This document shows positions 9,018 through 16,050 of a DNA stretch of 64,000 bases, in pieces (within the stretch, counting starts at the first letter, position 1; every line of letters starts with the position of its first letter). This DNA comes from Opitutaceae bacterium (GTDB lineage Bacteria; Verrucomicrobiota; Verrucomicrobiia; Opitutales; Opitutaceae): the NCBI GenBank assembly GCA_028284235.1, contig JANQSC010000016.1, positions 1 through 64,000 on the forward strand. The letters run 5' to 3'. The notes beneath the pieces are model-generated. The model was not told the origin of the DNA. It was given only the letters and a program-made list of their open reading frames with translations, and made no database searches. The translations under genes were made by a program, and so were the position numbers.

Positions 9018-9386
9018 CTATTTCCATTCTCGATCAATCGCCTCCTTGAGCTGGGATTTGCTAATTCCCAAATGCTTCGCCTCCACGACCAGCGTATTCA
9101 GTTTTCCCTTTAGCAGCGCGTTCTGATCGACCCGACTGGGTCGATAAGAAGCGCTGACCCGACTGCCCACACCTGGCATGACCTCAAGAGCCCCTTCGCT
9201 AATAAGAACCGAAAGAGCCTTTTGAACGGTATTGGGATTTACCCGCAACTCCTTGCTAAACGCCCGAACCGACGGCAACTTCGCCCCCGGTTCCAAACGC
9301 CCTTCCGCAATCGCTTTCTTTATAGAAAATATAATCTGTTCGTAAGGCGGCGCGCCCGAGCGAATCTCTATGTGAAACGGAAGCAT
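9018..9386 (-). CDS. GntR-family (YtrA-type) repressor
   Basis: This 122-residue protein has an N-terminal winged helix (YEQIIFSIKKAIAEGRL, then LPSVRAFSKELRVNPNTVQKAL) and a short C-terminal dimerisation tail without a ligand domain, the layout of the YtrA subfamily. I took the ATG at 9386, giving MLPFHIEI, because the longer frame adds unrelated residues. It is the first gene of the ABC operon, as ytrA is in Bacillus. A matching operator lies directly upstream, so it probably represses its own operon until an envelope-acting compound is present. The inducer cannot be predicted. Confidence 0.87.
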   Translation of the reverse strand: MLPFHIEIRSGAPPYEQIIFSIKKAIAEGRLEPGAKLPSVRAFSKELRVNPNTVQKALSVLISEGALEVMPGVGSRVSASYRPSRVDQNALLKGKLNTLVVEAKHLGISKSQLKEAIDREWK

Positions 9387-9387
9387 T

Positions 9388-9422
9388 AGGTGTATGAGTA
9401 CACCTAGTACACTAGATGTCAA
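9388..9422 (-). promoter_or_regulatory. Promoter and YtrA-type operator of the ABC operon
   Basis: On the minus strand a TTGACA box (9417-9422) is followed by AGTGTA, 13 bases and TACACC, close to the AGTGTA-N13-TACACT operator known for YtrA regulators. A nested perfect repeat AGGTGTA / TACACCT with a 4-bp spacer lies at 9388-9405, and CTAGT / ACTAG at 9404-9415. The operator overlaps the promoter and ends two bases before the start codon, so bound repressor would block transcription directly. The -10 box is weak (TACTCA). Confidence 0.7.
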
Positions 9423-9474
9423 GCGATTCCTCGGATTTCGTGTTCGCTTAGAGGGAATATCCGCAATCATCAAA

Positions 9475-9588
9475 AAACGCGCCGGGACGGCCCGTTCCAC
9501 CTCTATTTTATTTCGCGAAAGGTGGAACGGGCCAGCCTGCCTCGGCGTAGCTGCGCTTGGCGGTGCGAAGACGGGTCCCGGCGCGTTT
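9475..9588. repeat. Compound inverted repeat (MITE-like or REP-like)
   Basis: Outer arms AAACGCGCCGGGAC (9475-9488) and GTCCCGGCGCGTTT (9575-9588) are exact reverse complements. Directly inside the left outer arm, GGCCCGTTCCACCT (9489-9502) pairs with AGGTGGAACGGGCC (9520-9533). The stretch at 9541-9575 resembles sequence at 40-72 of the window. Nested perfect arms of 14 bp each argue for a small mobile or structural repeat rather than a terminator, because both flanking genes point away from it. Confidence 0.65.
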
Positions 9589-9783
9589 AGCGAAACCCAC
9601 GCGCTTTTAGAGTGGATCGCCTTTCCAAGATAGGCTAGGACCCCACTCGCCGGCGTATACCCACGTTTTCCGGCGAACCTCCTTCATACCTTACATGCCC
9701 ATTTCACGATTTGTTCGCTACAGTCTCGTTTCAATTCTGGCAGCGACGGCGTCGTTCTCGCACGGGAACGACTGGATACGCTT

Positions 9784-10686
9784 GTGGCCACGGCGACCGA
9801 TAAGCTAACGAATACCCGACAAATGATTAGCGTACGAGAACTCGTCTTTTCCTATCCGGGATCGACCGAAACCACCCTCAAAGGGCTCGACTTCGAAATC
9901 GCCGAGCAAGAGGTCTTCGGCTTCCTCGGACCCTCCGGAGCTGGGAAATCCACCACCCAGAATCTCCTCATCGGACTCTTGCGCGACTATAATGGGAGTA
10001 TTCAAGTTATGGATCGCGAGATCACATCCTGGAAACAGGACTATTTCGAGGAAGTCGGCGTATCGTTTGAATTGCCCAACCATTTTCTCAAGCTATCGGC
10101 CCTGGAAAATCTCAGGTTTTTCGGGTCCCTCTACCGCAACGCCGCGCTGACTCCCATGGAGGCGCTCGAGCGCGTGGGCCTTCAAGATGAAGCGGACAAA
10201 AAAGTGGCGGCCTACAGCAAGGGAATGAAAATTCGCCTGAATCTCGCTCGAAGCCTCATGCACAAGCCGAAGATTCTCTTTCTCGACGAACCGACAGGCG
10301 GATTGGATCCCGCGAACGCCCGAAGAATCAAGGACTTGATTCTCGAGCTGCGGAAAGAGGGAGCGACGATTTTCGTGACGACACATGACATGGCGGTCGC
10401 CGACGAGCTCTGCGACCGAGTCGCTTTTCTCGCAGACGGCAGTATTCGCGAACTGGATGCACCCGAGACTCTACGCAGGCGGCATGGAAGGAGAACATTG
10501 CGCGTCGAGTATATCGACGACGCGGGCGAACCGGGAGAACGGGAATTCGAATTGGAAGCGCTAGGCGAAAACGCGGCATTCGCGAGTCTGCTCAAATCGG
10601 TCAAACGCATCGAGTCCATGCATACGCTCGAAGCCTCTCTCGAAGAAGTGTTTATCGAAGTAACCGGACAGGAGCTTAGGGCATGA
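9784..10686 (+). CDS. ABC transporter ATP-binding protein
   Basis: This protein of about 300 residues has Walker A GPSGAGKST, signature YSKGMKIRLNLARSL, Walker B ILFLDEPTGGLD and the switch histidine in TTHD. The C-terminal tail (RRRHGRRTLRVEYIDD and on) is the accessory domain seen in drug-type exporters. The frame opens with GTG at 9784; an ATG at 9823 (MISVREL) is an alternative, closer to where ABC domains usually begin. It overlaps the first permease by 4 bp (ATGA). The three-gene set resembles one-ATPase, two-permease exporters such as the mycobacterial Rv2688c-Rv2686c fluoroquinolone system, but the substrate here is unknown. Confidence 0.87.
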   Translation: MATATDKLTNTRQMISVRELVFSYPGSTETTLKGLDFEIAEQEVFGFLGPSGAGKSTTQNLLIGLLRDYNGSIQVMDREITSWKQDYFEEVGVSFELPNHFLKLSALENLRFFGSLYRNAALTPMEALERVGLQDEADKKVAAYSKGMKIRLNLARSLMHKPKILFLDEPTGGLDPANARRIKDLILELRKEGATIFVTTHDMAVADELCDRVAFLADGSIRELDAPETLRRRHGRRTLRVEYIDDAGEPGEREFELEALGENAAFASLLKSVKRIESMHTLEASLEEVFIEVTGQELRA

Positions 10687-11408
10687 AACGCTTAGTCGCG
10701 GCAATTCGAACCGACTTCGTCGTCCAGATTCGAAACAATTTATACGCGATCGGAATCATCGTCGCGCTGATCATCGCCGTAGGCATGTGGTGGCTGGCGA
10801 CCATCGAGCAAATTAGCCTGATCACCCCCACCCTCACTTTGATCGTCGTCGGCGGATCCACGCTTTTCTACGTGGCCGCGATGATTTTATTTGAGCGAAG
10901 CGAAGGAACGCTCAGCGCGGTCATCGTTTCCCCACTACGGACCTCCGAGTATCTCGGATCGAAGATCGTTACCCTCGCATTTTTGGCTACACTCGAGTCC
11001 GCGATTATGATCGGCCTAGCCCTTTGGCTAAAAGGCGGATTTAGCGCGTTTTCAACCATCAGCCTCCCCGCTCTGGCATTGGGTTTAGTCTGCATGGGAG
11101 TCATCTACACGCTAGCTGGAATAATTCTAGTGGTGCGCTTCCACAAAATAGTCGACGCGCTCATTCCGCTCGCCGCGATCGCTATTCTGTTTCAGATTCC
11201 CGCTTTCCATGATCTTGGACTGGTCACTCACTTCACGCTACTCGCCATTCCCACCAGCGGACCGACGGAAATCATCAGAGGCGCGTTTTCCGGCCTGCAG
11301 AATTGGGAGTGGGTCTACGCATTGGGATACAGCTCGATTTCCATCGGACTCGGCATCTGGTGGGCGAAGCGGGCCTTCGAAAAACACGTCGTCAGCAATG
11401 CAGGCTAG
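10683..11408 (+). CDS. ABC-2 type permease
   Basis: This 241-residue integral membrane protein has about six hydrophobic helices. The conserved cytoplasmic segment FERSEGTLSAVIVSPLRTSEYLGSK matches the usual position of the ATPase coupling helix in ABC-2 exporters (E-R-x-x-G-T-L-x-A, then S-P-L). It starts inside the stop codon of the ATPase gene and overlaps the next permease by 11 bp, so all three proteins are probably made together. It should form half of the channel. Confidence 0.83.
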   Translation: MKRLVAAIRTDFVVQIRNNLYAIGIIVALIIAVGMWWLATIEQISLITPTLTLIVVGGSTLFYVAAMILFERSEGTLSAVIVSPLRTSEYLGSKIVTLAFLATLESAIMIGLALWLKGGFSAFSTISLPALALGLVCMGVIYTLAGIILVVRFHKIVDALIPLAAIAILFQIPAFHDLGLVTHFTLLAIPTSGPTEIIRGAFSGLQNWEWVYALGYSSISIGLGIWWAKRAFEKHVVSNAG

Positions 11409-12174
11409 AGTATTGAATTTTCTTCGACTGGCTCAGCGCCTCGCCCGAATCGATTCGCTGGTTCTAGGCCGTGATCGCCTGTCTGTGACGATGGTCGTCT
11501 TCGTAGTCGTAATCGCGCTATTTCTTCGATTCGCTCTGCCCTGGCTCGATCAGTTTTTGGATACAGCGGGAGTGCTACCCAATCAATCGACCGCGAATCG
11601 ACTCTCCGACTACTATCCCGCCCTGATCGCGTGCTTCGCAGTATTCCAAGGAGGGCTATTCTCGGGAGCAATCTTCGGATTCGCCCTGATCGACGAAAAA
11701 GAAGACCGGACAATCAAGGCCATGCTCGTATCGCCCGTGCCCTTTAGCGAATACATGCTGTACCGAGTCGTCGTCGCTTCTCTCGTCGCCTACGCCACAG
11801 TCGTCTTTCTATTGCTGACCGTAAACCTCGCGCCCCTGGCCCTCGGAGAGGTTCTAGTTATCGCCCTCGGAGCCAGCCTGACCGGTCCCCTAGCCACATT
11901 ATTTTACGCGGTCTACGCCGAAAACAAAGTCCAAGCCTTCGCCATCGCGAAATTCGTCGGCATAGCCGGGTGGATTATCTTAATCGGCTGGTTCGTCGCC
12001 GAGCCCTTTCAGTGGCTCTTCGGACTCTTCCCGCCCTTTCTAACCAGCAAAGCGTACTGGATGGCCTTGGACGGAAACCCAAACTGGTGGATCGTCCACG
12101 CAATCGGAATCGCCACCCAACTCGGACTGATCGCCCTACTTGCCAACCGCTTCAAAACCGCCGCCTACAAATGA
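11398..12174 (+). CDS. ABC-2 type permease
   Basis: This 258-residue protein is the second channel half. It has about six hydrophobic segments and a coupling segment IDEKEDRTIKAMLVSPVPFSEYMLYR equivalent to that of the preceding permease. The ATG at 11398 sits in the last codons of the upstream gene; the frame is open further upstream but in the shadow of that gene. It ends the operon and converges on the AbiE pair, with a hairpin between them. Confidence 0.83.
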   Translation: MQARVLNFLRLAQRLARIDSLVLGRDRLSVTMVVFVVVIALFLRFALPWLDQFLDTAGVLPNQSTANRLSDYYPALIACFAVFQGGLFSGAIFGFALIDEKEDRTIKAMLVSPVPFSEYMLYRVVVASLVAYATVVFLLLTVNLAPLALGEVLVIALGASLTGPLATLFYAVYAENKVQAFAIAKFVGIAGWIILIGWFVAEPFQWLFGLFPPFLTSKAYWMALDGNPNWWIVHAIGIATQLGLIALLANRFKTAAYK

Positions 12175-12178
12175 TGAG

Positions 12179-12250
12179 ATAAAAAAGACATGGGCGCAGC
12201 TGTCAGTCGCGAGCGATCACGCCAACTACTCGCGAGTGAGCTGGCAGCGC
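12179..12250 (-). terminator. Intrinsic terminator of the AbiE operon, possibly bidirectional
   Basis: An imperfect inverted repeat (12194-12213 with 12229-12250, sharing GCGCAGC, GTCGCGAG and CTCGCGAG elements) lies between the convergent permease and AbiEii genes. Read on the minus strand the stem is followed, eight bases later, by a run of six T residues (12181-12186). It starts directly after the AbiEii stop codon. The plus-strand side has only a weak T-rich tail, so its use by the ABC operon is less certain. Confidence 0.55.
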
Positions 12251-12251
12251 T

Positions 12252-13118
12252 TTAGCTCTTCTGCCCCAATGTTTCCCAGTTTATCAGTAGATGTTCACGG
12301 ATTTCCGCTAGGATCGCAGAGAAGTCTTCGTTTATCGATACGAGCTTGTTCCTTCTTAGGAATGCCTTCCACTGCGTTTGCTTGAGTTCGGCGAACTCGT
12401 TTAAGAGCGAGGGCGGAGTGGTCCTTGGCAAGCCCGTTCGTCTGCGTTCGAAGGTAGCGATAACGGCTTCCTGAATGGGTTCGGCTTCGATATTCTCTTT
12501 TGTAACGAGAAAATGGATATCAAAGAAATCCTTCATGCGACTGTTTTGCTCCCCGAGCGTGACAATGGCTTCAAGCTTTTCCGCGATTACAGAATACATC
12601 GGGTAGGTTTTGATCTCCGGTCCTGGCAGCTCGGCGATCAGGCTCGGAATTTGCTTCGTTTCAGGAGCGGGTGTGACGGCATCGCCAAATCCGATATCCA
12701 TTTGCATAGGAATTCTAACAGTGCCGAGCTTTGCGGTGAGCTTTACTCTTATGCCGTCATAGAACGCTCCCTCGCGTATCGGGGCAGCTTTGATTGTGGA
12801 CGTGTCGAAGATCAGTCCGTCTTCGCTTGCAGGCGTCTCAGCGATTTCCGCTATTACCCGCTCAAGTATGTCGCTATCTGCAGGCCCGGAACCTAGAAAA
12901 TCGATATCGCGCGTGGGCCGATGCATTTCATGGTTCCAAAAGTAGAAGAGGACGGCGCCTTTTAGCACGAATGCCTCCGAGCGTTGGCTGAGACCGAGGC
13001 GGTAAAGGAATCGTTCGATTGCGTATCGCGATAGGATGAAATCGAACGCTTCTCCGTTCTCTTTGGATTTGTTCAGGAGGCGTTGCCGAATCGATGCTGC
13101 TAGATCGCGTTTGCTCAT
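12252..13118 (-). CDS. abiEii: AbiEii/AbiGii-family nucleotidyltransferase toxin
   Basis: This 288-residue protein is the toxin of a type IV AbiE toxin-antitoxin system. It has the DNA-polymerase-beta-like nucleotidyltransferase motifs FVLKGAVLF, RPTRDIDFLGSG (the two metal-binding aspartates) and EKLEAIVTLGEQNSRMKDFFDI. Family members modify tRNA or another target and cause reversible growth arrest, for instance during phage infection. The ATG at 13118 overlaps the antitoxin stop (ATGA), giving coupled translation. The longer frame upstream runs into the antitoxin gene and is not needed. All catalytic motifs look intact. Confidence 0.88.
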   Translation of the reverse strand: MSKRDLAASIRQRLLNKSKENGEAFDFILSRYAIERFLYRLGLSQRSEAFVLKGAVLFYFWNHEMHRPTRDIDFLGSGPADSDILERVIAEIAETPASEDGLIFDTSTIKAAPIREGAFYDGIRVKLTAKLGTVRIPMQMDIGFGDAVTPAPETKQIPSLIAELPGPEIKTYPMYSVIAEKLEAIVTLGEQNSRMKDFFDIHFLVTKENIEAEPIQEAVIATFERRRTGLPRTTPPSLLNEFAELKQTQWKAFLRRNKLVSINEDFSAILAEIREHLLINWETLGQKS

Positions 13119-13747
13119 CCGACTACGGTTTCGAGATAGGGCGATAGGATGCTCGCAGCATTGCATCTTTTGGCGATCTTGTTGACTTCGGCAATGGTGA
13201 AGCGCCGCTCTCTCCAGCCTTCCTTAAGCGCCTCTATCGCTACGTCGATTCCGACCGTGTTTCGGTAGCGGAAGAGATCGACTACGGTCTTTGCTACAGA
13301 GTAGATCGCTACCTCGGTTCCCTCCAGAGTGTGAGTTTCGACGCCAGTGTTAAAGGCCTGGCCAGAAAAGCGGACAACCTGCGTGGGAGGTATGGCGTAT
13401 GCGGGTTTCCTCGCTTTACGATCGATCGCGATCCAGATTTCGTGCGGGTTTTGGGAGGTGAGATCGTGGAATTTGAGCGCCGACAGCAGGCAAATGCGAG
13501 CGCTCGGGGTCTGCTTGATGACTCGGACCAGCGATGTGTGCTCGGAAATGGGCGCGTTCGCCGCAGTGTAAAGACCTCTAGAAAGACGCTCTATATGTCC
13601 GGACTTGATCGCTTTGCTGATGACCGTTCGCGAATAGCCCCGCGCCTCTAGCTCTGAACTTGTGAGCATAGAGACGGACTCGAACTCGTTCGCGAGCTGT
13701 TCTGACTTTCTGAGGGAAGTTTGCAAAACGTCGGCTACTAGAACCAA
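13115..13747 (-). CDS. abiEi: AbiEi-family antitoxin, DNA-binding repressor
   Basis: This protein of up to 210 residues opens with a winged-helix region (LTSSELEARGYSRTVISKAIKSGHIERLSRGLYTA) and continues with the AbiEi body (ARICLLSALKFHDLTSQNPHEIWIAI, and the EALKEGWRERRFT tail). Known AbiEi proteins neutralise the toxin without binding it and repress their own operon. The frame opens with TTG at 13747; the ATG at 13669 would cut the first helices of the winged helix, so the true start probably lies upstream of it. The inverted repeat at 13724-13776 overlaps this start region. Confidence 0.83.
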   Translation of the reverse strand: MVLVADVLQTSLRKSEQLANEFESVSMLTSSELEARGYSRTVISKAIKSGHIERLSRGLYTAANAPISEHTSLVRVIKQTPSARICLLSALKFHDLTSQNPHEIWIAIDRKARKPAYAIPPTQVVRFSGQAFNTGVETHTLEGTEVAIYSVAKTVVDLFRYRNTVGIDVAIEALKEGWRERRFTIAEVNKIAKRCNAASILSPYLETVVG

Positions 13748-13776
13748 AGACCGACGTTTTGTAAACCCAAAACGTC
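13724..13776 (-). promoter_or_regulatory. AbiE operator repeats
   Basis: CAAAACGTCGG (13724-13734) and CCGACGTTTTG (13751-13761) are exact inverted repeats with a 16-bp spacer. A third half-site CAAAACGTC follows at 13768-13776. The array overlaps the start of the antitoxin gene. Paired inverted repeats bound by AbiEi are known for this family, so this is the likely autoregulation site. The antitoxin start codon must be reconciled with it. Confidence 0.65.
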
Positions 13777-13833
13777 ACTAAATTAATCTAAGGTCTTAGT
13801 TTCGCGAAGTTGGTCGCAGCTGGGAGAGCCGAG

Positions 13834-14094
13834 CTAATACCCTGCTTCTCTCAGGATGTCGGAAGCTTTGACGCCGTATACCGATGCGAGCTCGTGCAAA
13901 GTGAATATGGGAACGTGGCGTTCCCATCGTTCGATTCCGGCGACATGGCGGTCGGCTAGCCCCGAGCGTTCCGCCGCTTGGGAAAGGGTCATTCCTTTCT
14001 CGTTCCTGAGCTTGCGCAGTTGCAGCCCAATTTCTTTGTAGCAGCGTTTTCTCTGCTGCAGGTATTCCGGTGAATTCGTTCGGCTTGAAGGCAT
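13834..14094 (-). CDS. XRE-family helix-turn-helix regulator
   Basis: This 86-residue protein is almost entirely one XRE/Cro-type HTH domain: IGLQLRKLRNEKGMTLSQAAERSGLADRHVAGIERWERHVPIFTLHELASVYGV, with the usual G-M-T-L-x-x-A-A and I-E-R positions. It has no effector domain. It lies divergent to the small gene at 14198, and an inverted repeat sits between them, which suggests it controls one or both. It may be a remnant of a mobile element or the control protein of a small defence module, but no methylase or nuclease is next to it. Confidence 0.85.
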   Translation of the reverse strand: MPSSRTNSPEYLQQRKRCYKEIGLQLRKLRNEKGMTLSQAAERSGLADRHVAGIERWERHVPIFTLHELASVYGVKASDILREAGY

Positions 14095-14123
14095 TCACAA
14101 TGCTAACAGGGTTGACTTACCAT

Positions 14124-14169
14124 CAACATGAGCTATAAAGTCCTAATAATGAGCTGTTAGCTCATGTTG
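14124..14169. promoter_or_regulatory. Inverted repeat in the XRE divergent region
   Basis: CAACATGAGCTA (14124-14135) and TAGCTCATGTTG (14158-14169) are exact inverted repeats 22 bp apart. A further GAGCT-containing half lies between them at about 14150-14154. Centred between the two divergent start codons, this is the natural operator for the XRE protein. It could also fold into a hairpin in the leader of the plus-strand gene. Confidence 0.55.
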
Positions 14170-14197
14170 AAATCCAGAAACTCTTACGAAAGTCCTG

Positions 14198-14536
14198 ATG
14201 GAATCCGACTTTATCACCGACGACACGCCCGAACTTGCGGAAGCAAACGCGAGGCAACTCTACGATATGGGCAAAATAGCCCTGTACGGCATACGCATGA
14301 TGACGGAGCACGGTCAAAGCGTTGTCTTCCCAGGCGTAGATGCGCAAGCGCCGCGTCTGAACGTTTTCGCAAGGCCATACATCAAGATCATCGACCGATC
14401 GACGAATCGAGATCTCGAAAACTTCGCAGCATACAACCGAACTATTCTCGATCTTCTTTTAGGCGACGAGAGCAACGCCGAGGCGTTCGCGAAACTATTC
14501 AAAACGGATCCATTCGATCATGATCGCCGCGATTGA
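14198..14536 (+). CDS. Small hypothetical protein divergent from the XRE regulator
   Basis: I do not recognise this 112-residue acidic soluble protein. It has no signal peptide, membrane helix or cysteine motif. The composition is normal for a folded protein (for example NARQLYDMGKIALYGIRMM and VFARPYIKIIDRSTNRDLENF), and it is the only sensible frame in the region. It follows the XRE operator at close range, so it is probably under XRE control. The ribosome site before ATG 14198 is weak (GAAAG). Confidence 0.6.
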   Translation: MESDFITDDTPELAEANARQLYDMGKIALYGIRMMTEHGQSVVFPGVDAQAPRLNVFARPYIKIIDRSTNRDLENFAAYNRTILDLLLGDESNAEAFAKLFKTDPFDHDRRD

Positions 14537-14715
14537 TCACGCGATACAATCCGCCAGCGGCTTCCACCCCAGACTTGCGGGGCATGGGAATGCTGATGCG
14601 GAGTCAGAGGAGCGTGTAAAGTTGAATATTGTTCCCTGACCTCATTTGGCTCCCCATTTGGCTACCTTGTGAAATGACCTTTTAAGAATATGTCCCAATT
14701 CCTGGAATAGTCCTG

Positions 14716-14943
14716 TTACTTTCCAGCTACCGCAATCAAGGTCTTGCGGGATGACGCCATGAACGCAATAGATGGGGCATACAAAGGACTCCATCCATAA
14801 CCTTGACTAACGACCAAAATTGTAGTTACAACGAACAAGGCTAAGCCTAACAAAGCAGCAAAAAGCCCAACTCCAATCAAACAAAAAGAACCGACTCTCT
14901 TGGGCTTTATGCGGCGGCTTTTCTTTTTCTCTATGGTCTTCAT
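14716..14943 (-). CDS. Small membrane protein, unknown function
   Basis: This 75-residue frame has a very basic N-terminus (MKTIEKKKSRRIKPKRVG), then one long hydrophobic stretch (about residues 19-45) and a short tail. This is a plausible small inner-membrane protein with the basic end in the cytoplasm. There is no family resemblance I can name and no strong ribosome site. The surrounding DNA is becoming AT-rich here, near the edge of the transferred-looking operon. Confidence 0.42.
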   Translation of the reverse strand: MKTIEKKKSRRIKPKRVGSFCLIGVGLFAALLGLALFVVTTILVVSQGYGWSPLYAPSIAFMASSRKTLIAVAGK

Positions 14944-15099
14944 TTGCTTCTATTCGCACGATTCAACCTCCAAGGTGGAGTAATAGTCAGTGCACGAACA
15001 AAAGCACTTTCATGACCAATTTTCAACCAATGTTCCGCTATTCCTGAATCATTGTAGTAAGTTAAGCAGGCAATTCACAGTATATCGATATCCCATTTT

Positions 15100-15129
15100 C
15101 CAGTAAGCTTACTGGTACCGATATTGGTA
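15100..15129. repeat. Palindrome at the downstream end of the AT-rich operon
   Basis: CCAGTAAGCTTACTGG (15100-15115) is a perfect 16-bp palindrome, directly followed by the near-palindrome TACCGATATTGGTA. It lies about 90 bp past the stop of the response-regulator gene. Its core GTAAGCTTAC also occurs in the palindrome upstream of the same operon (20553-20566). On the minus strand no T-run follows, so it is not a classical terminator. Confidence 0.6.
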
Positions 15130-15203
15130 ACTATAACCCAACCTTTTACTCTCTAGATATATCTCGCCATGACTCAGTTTCGGACTAATATCCACATGAG
15201 CAA

Positions 15204-16049
15204 TTAGTCATAGTCGTTCCCTAAGCAGAAATAGTCTACAAGTTTTTTTAACTGCGGAAAATCCTTACGCGCCATAATCCACTGTTTTGGATATCTTTTC
15301 AGCAAGAACCTTACTTTCAATGCATCTGGCAACAACTCGGCACCTCTTTTTATCTGAAAGCACTGAGACCATCTATTCGCGGTAGTCATACTATATCTCT
15401 TACGCATCCTTCGTGCACTATCTTGATCTGCCTTGCATCGACTTCTTAATATTATTAAATCCCTTTTTTCTTCATCGCTCAGTTCTCCGTCTGAATTTCT
15501 CATTATCAACTGCGCCGCATCAGTCACTTCTTTTATATTGTTAATTTTTCCTTCTTTTCCCGCATTCATTTTGTATGCAGTTTCCAATGCATCTAATCTT
15601 TCTTTCATATCCAATACATCATCTTCCTCGAAATTCAAAGTAAAGGACCGTTCAACAGCTTGCTTGGCATCTAATATAGTTTTTTTCAATCTAATGGGGA
15701 TATCTCGAGGATCTTCTCCTTCGATTTCCTTTGGGAACCACGCATGAAACGTCACTCCCATTATTCTTGATAGAGTTTCATTTTGCGATCCATAAGCTGA
15801 TGCCAGTATCCTAGGAAGAAGCGGACACCTAGCCTCTAAATTTCTCGATATATCTGCACCATCCAATCCAGATGTATCCGCGAAATCAAAGTCAACAAAA
15901 ACCACATCATATAAATGAGATGCAGACTCTATGCCGAATTCCGGCTTTCCAACATAAACAACGTCATATCCCATCTTCTCTAACATCTTCATAAATGGTC
16001 TTATTGAACCTTCATGATCGTCTATAAAAAGGGCAGATTTATTTCTCAT
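15204..16049 (-). CDS. Response regulator with unknown output domain
   Basis: This 281-residue protein has an N-terminal receiver domain with the complete phosphorylation set: D10 and D11 (FIDDHEG), phospho-acceptor D53 (VVFVDFDF), S84 (ILASAYGS) and K107 (FPKEI). The C-terminal half is helical and charged (ERLDALETAYKMNAGKEGK, then a basic end) and matches no output domain I know; no DNA-binding motif is evident. The ATG at 16049 lies one base after the kinase-like gene's stop; a TTG at 16061 is less likely. It is the last gene of the AT-rich operon and is presumably phosphorylated by the kinase-like protein. Confidence 0.8.
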   Translation of the reverse strand: MRNKSALFIDDHEGSIRPFMKMLEKMGYDVVYVGKPEFGIESASHLYDVVFVDFDFADTSGLDGADISRNLEARCPLLPRILASAYGSQNETLSRIMGVTFHAWFPKEIEGEDPRDIPIRLKKTILDAKQAVERSFTLNFEEDDVLDMKERLDALETAYKMNAGKEGKINNIKEVTDAAQLIMRNSDGELSDEEKRDLIILRSRCKADQDSARRMRKRYSMTTANRWSQCFQIKRGAELLPDALKVRFLLKRYPKQWIMARKDFPQLKKLVDYFCLGNDYD

Positions 16050-16050
16050 C

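Larger units (their letters stand above)
9387..9783. other. Intergenic region between divergent ABC operons
   Basis: The 397-bp gap separates the GntR operon (minus) from the second ABC operon (plus). It holds the operator beside the GntR gene, a compound inverted repeat at 9475-9588, and presumably the plus-strand promoter within 9640-9780, for which no clear boxes stand out. I see no gene here. Confidence 0.6.

Noticed and set aside
15100..15115. Palindrome considered as terminator of the AT-rich operon
   Set aside because: On the minus strand the stem is followed by GAAAATGGG and not by a T-run, so termination is not supported.
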